This document shows positions 5,065-5,674 of a DNA stretch of 5,674 nt, one piece after another. The notes under the pieces are model-generated. The model was given only the letters and a program-made list of their open reading frames with translations. It was not told the DNA's origin and searched no databases. The position numbers and the translations under genes were made by a program. The stretch lies in the NCBI GenBank assembly GCA_049587715.1, contig JBAVEL010000139.1, positions 1-5,674 of the forward strand. Reading direction: 5' to 3'. The first letter of the stretch is position 1. Every line of letters starts with the position of its first letter. This DNA comes from JBAVEL01 sp049587715 (GTDB taxonomy: Bacteria; Bacteroidota; Ignavibacteria; UBA10030; UBA6906).

Positions 5065-5125
5065 GCGTGATGGCAGGACCTGTGACCGTATCTGTACCCC
5101 ACGCGGCGACAGACCGTTCCGCCGT

Positions 5126-5154
5126 TTGACAATCCGGTTGCGGTTGTGTACCAT
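5126..5154 (+). promoter_or_regulatory. Promoter of the second cassette gene (TTGACA-N17-TACCAT)
   Basis: TTGACA (5126-5131), 17 nt and TACCAT (5149-5154), identical over all 29 bases to the promoter at 3499-3527. Transcription would begin near 5161, about 160 nt before the ATG at 5323. Its conservation inside a region that otherwise differs between the two copies argues that both downstream genes are expressed from matching promoters. Confidence 0.65.
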
Positions 5155-5308
5155 CCCCCAGGGCCTGCGGCACCTCCGGCGGGCTCGAGTATCATTCCGT
5201 CCGTTCTTTCCTCTCGACTATGGTGGCGATTGAGGTTCGGTCTGACACCGACCTGAGCCACTACCGCGCATCAGCGTTGATTCGTTCCCGAGGATTCTCT
5301 CATCAGCG

Positions 5309-5322
5309 AAGGAGCCCCCCCC
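5309..5322 (+). promoter_or_regulatory. Ribosome binding site with a C8 homopolymer before the start codon
   Basis: AAGGAG (5309-5314) is followed by exactly eight C (5315-5322) and then the ATG at 5323. The spacing of 8 nt is near optimal and fixes the start. Because the whole spacer is one homopolymer, slippage would directly alter the spacing. The FISUMP gene has GGAG with a mixed 9-nt spacer instead. Confidence 0.7.
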
Positions 5323-5674
5323 ATGAACCGATCATGGATCAGTCTCGTTGCGCTTGTGTGTGTCGTCTTTTTCCCCGGCTGCCCGAAGGATGAGACCACA
5401 CAGCCGCCGTCGGGCAATAGCGCCCCTGCTGCGCCCAGCAATCCTTCTCCCGCGGACAGTGCAACGGGGGTCTCCCTTTCGCCCATTCTCAGCTGGTCGT
5501 GCAGCGACCCCGATGGAGACCCGTTGACCTACGACGTGTACTTCGGGACGGACAATCCCCCGGCAACGGCGGTTTCCACGGGTCAACAGGCGGCAACCTC
5601 GACGAGAAGCGGGCTGACGGGCAGCACCATCTACTACTGGAGAATCGTTTCCAGAGACAATCGCAGCGGAGCAA
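5323..5674 (+). CDS. Exported lipoprotein with an FN3-like domain, C-terminus beyond window
   Basis: The first 117 residues are present. A type II signal peptide is clear: positive start (MNRSW), hydrophobic core 6-17 and lipobox FPGC with Cys20 as the lipidation site. Asp24 and Glu25 follow, then a Pro/Ser/Ala-rich linker to about residue 45. From there the sequence (NPSPADSATGVSLSPILSWS, then SDPDGDPLTYDVYFGT and STIYYWRIVSRD) resembles the FN3-like or cadherin-like beta domains common in secreted proteins of the Fibrobacter-type groups. In such proteins the domain often precedes a FISUMP domain, so one may follow outside the window; this is inference only. The gene follows copy B of the long repeat with its own promoter and leader, in the same layout as the FISUMP gene after copy A. 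The protein is likely anchored in the outer or inner membrane and faces outward, with a binding or structural role. Confidence 0.85.
   Translation, partial: MNRSWISLVALVCVVFFPGCPKDETTQPPSGNSAPAAPSNPSPADSATGVSLSPILSWSCSDPDGDPLTYDVYFGTDNPPATAVSTGQQAATSTRSGLTGSTIYYWRIVSRDNRSGA

Larger units (their letters stand above)
5013..5241 (+). repeat. Long direct repeat, copy B (tRNA-Asn 3' fragment + hairpin + promoter + leader)
   Basis: Bases 5013-5099 are identical to 3369-3455. The match starts exactly in the T loop of tRNA-Asn, so only the last 20 nt of the tRNA are present here. The 5' half, D arm and anticodon arm are absent and this is not a functional tRNA gene. After 5099 the copy lacks 17 bp found in copy A, then continues with imperfect similarity through an identical promoter segment to 5241. 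A new exported-protein gene begins 81 bp after the similarity fades. Confidence 0.93.

Noticed and set aside
3369..5241. CRISPR array
   Set aside because: There are only two long repeats, 1.6 kb apart, containing a tRNA end and a promoter; there are no regular short spacers.
4476..5261. 261-codon minus-strand frame across the FISUMP gene end and copy B
   Set aside because: It is antisense to a clear gene and to repeat DNA. Its resemblance to a minus-strand frame near 3327-3534 arises only because both cross the same direct repeat.

Overview
The window is GC-rich bacterial DNA of two kinds. Positions 1 to about 3316 are compact housekeeping chromosome. From the tRNA-Asn gene at 3317 onward it becomes a looser accessory region with visibly lower GC. 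One 60-base sample of each, counted by hand, gives 40/60 G+C inside pit and 31/60 inside the FISUMP gene. A FISUMP-domain protein, GWN-type beta repeats, a lipoprotein with Asp/Gly-rich FN3-like sequence and a TAnnTTTG-like -10 box (TATCTTTG at 1564) suggest a high-GC relative of the Fibrobacteres-Chlorobi-Bacteroidetes assemblage or a neighbouring candidate phylum. That placement is inference, not proof.

Layout, left to right. On the minus strand lie the first 254 residues of a POT/PTR-family proton-coupled peptide transporter and, upstream of it, a small unassigned 85-aa protein, probably one transcription unit. Divergent from these, with start codons only 5 bp apart, is arfB, a stop-codon-independent ribosome-rescue hydrolase. 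Next comes a two-gene phosphate unit: a DUF47/PhoU-like protein and a PiT phosphate permease separated by 5 bp, with a plausible promoter overlapping the arfB stop codon. A tRNA-Asn(GTT) follows, with its own plausible promoter overlapping the pit stop codon and a 13-bp perfect hairpin 2 nt after its 3' end.

The most interesting part starts inside the tRNA. The last 20 nt of tRNA-Asn, the hairpin and 37 nt beyond it (3369-3455) recur as an 87-bp perfect direct repeat at 5013-5099. Similarity then continues at about 80 percent through a conserved promoter (TTGACA-N17-TACCAT) and part of a leader, to 3614 and 5241. Each copy is followed by one exported-protein gene: a secreted FISUMP protein at 3684-4817, and a lipoprotein that starts at 5323 and runs off the window. 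A motif TATCTGTACCC lies on both sides of the second repeat. This looks like a tRNA-anchored tandem array of self-contained single-gene cassettes: tRNA 3' end as attachment core, hairpin, promoter, leader, surface-protein gene. No integrase is visible, so mobilisation in trans, or copy-number change by recombination between the repeats, is a hypothesis.

The only other gene-free stretch of note is 4818-5012, which holds a short inverted repeat, a G8 run and the candidate recombinase arm-site motifs. No CRISPR array, rRNA, reverse transcriptase or transposase is visible.
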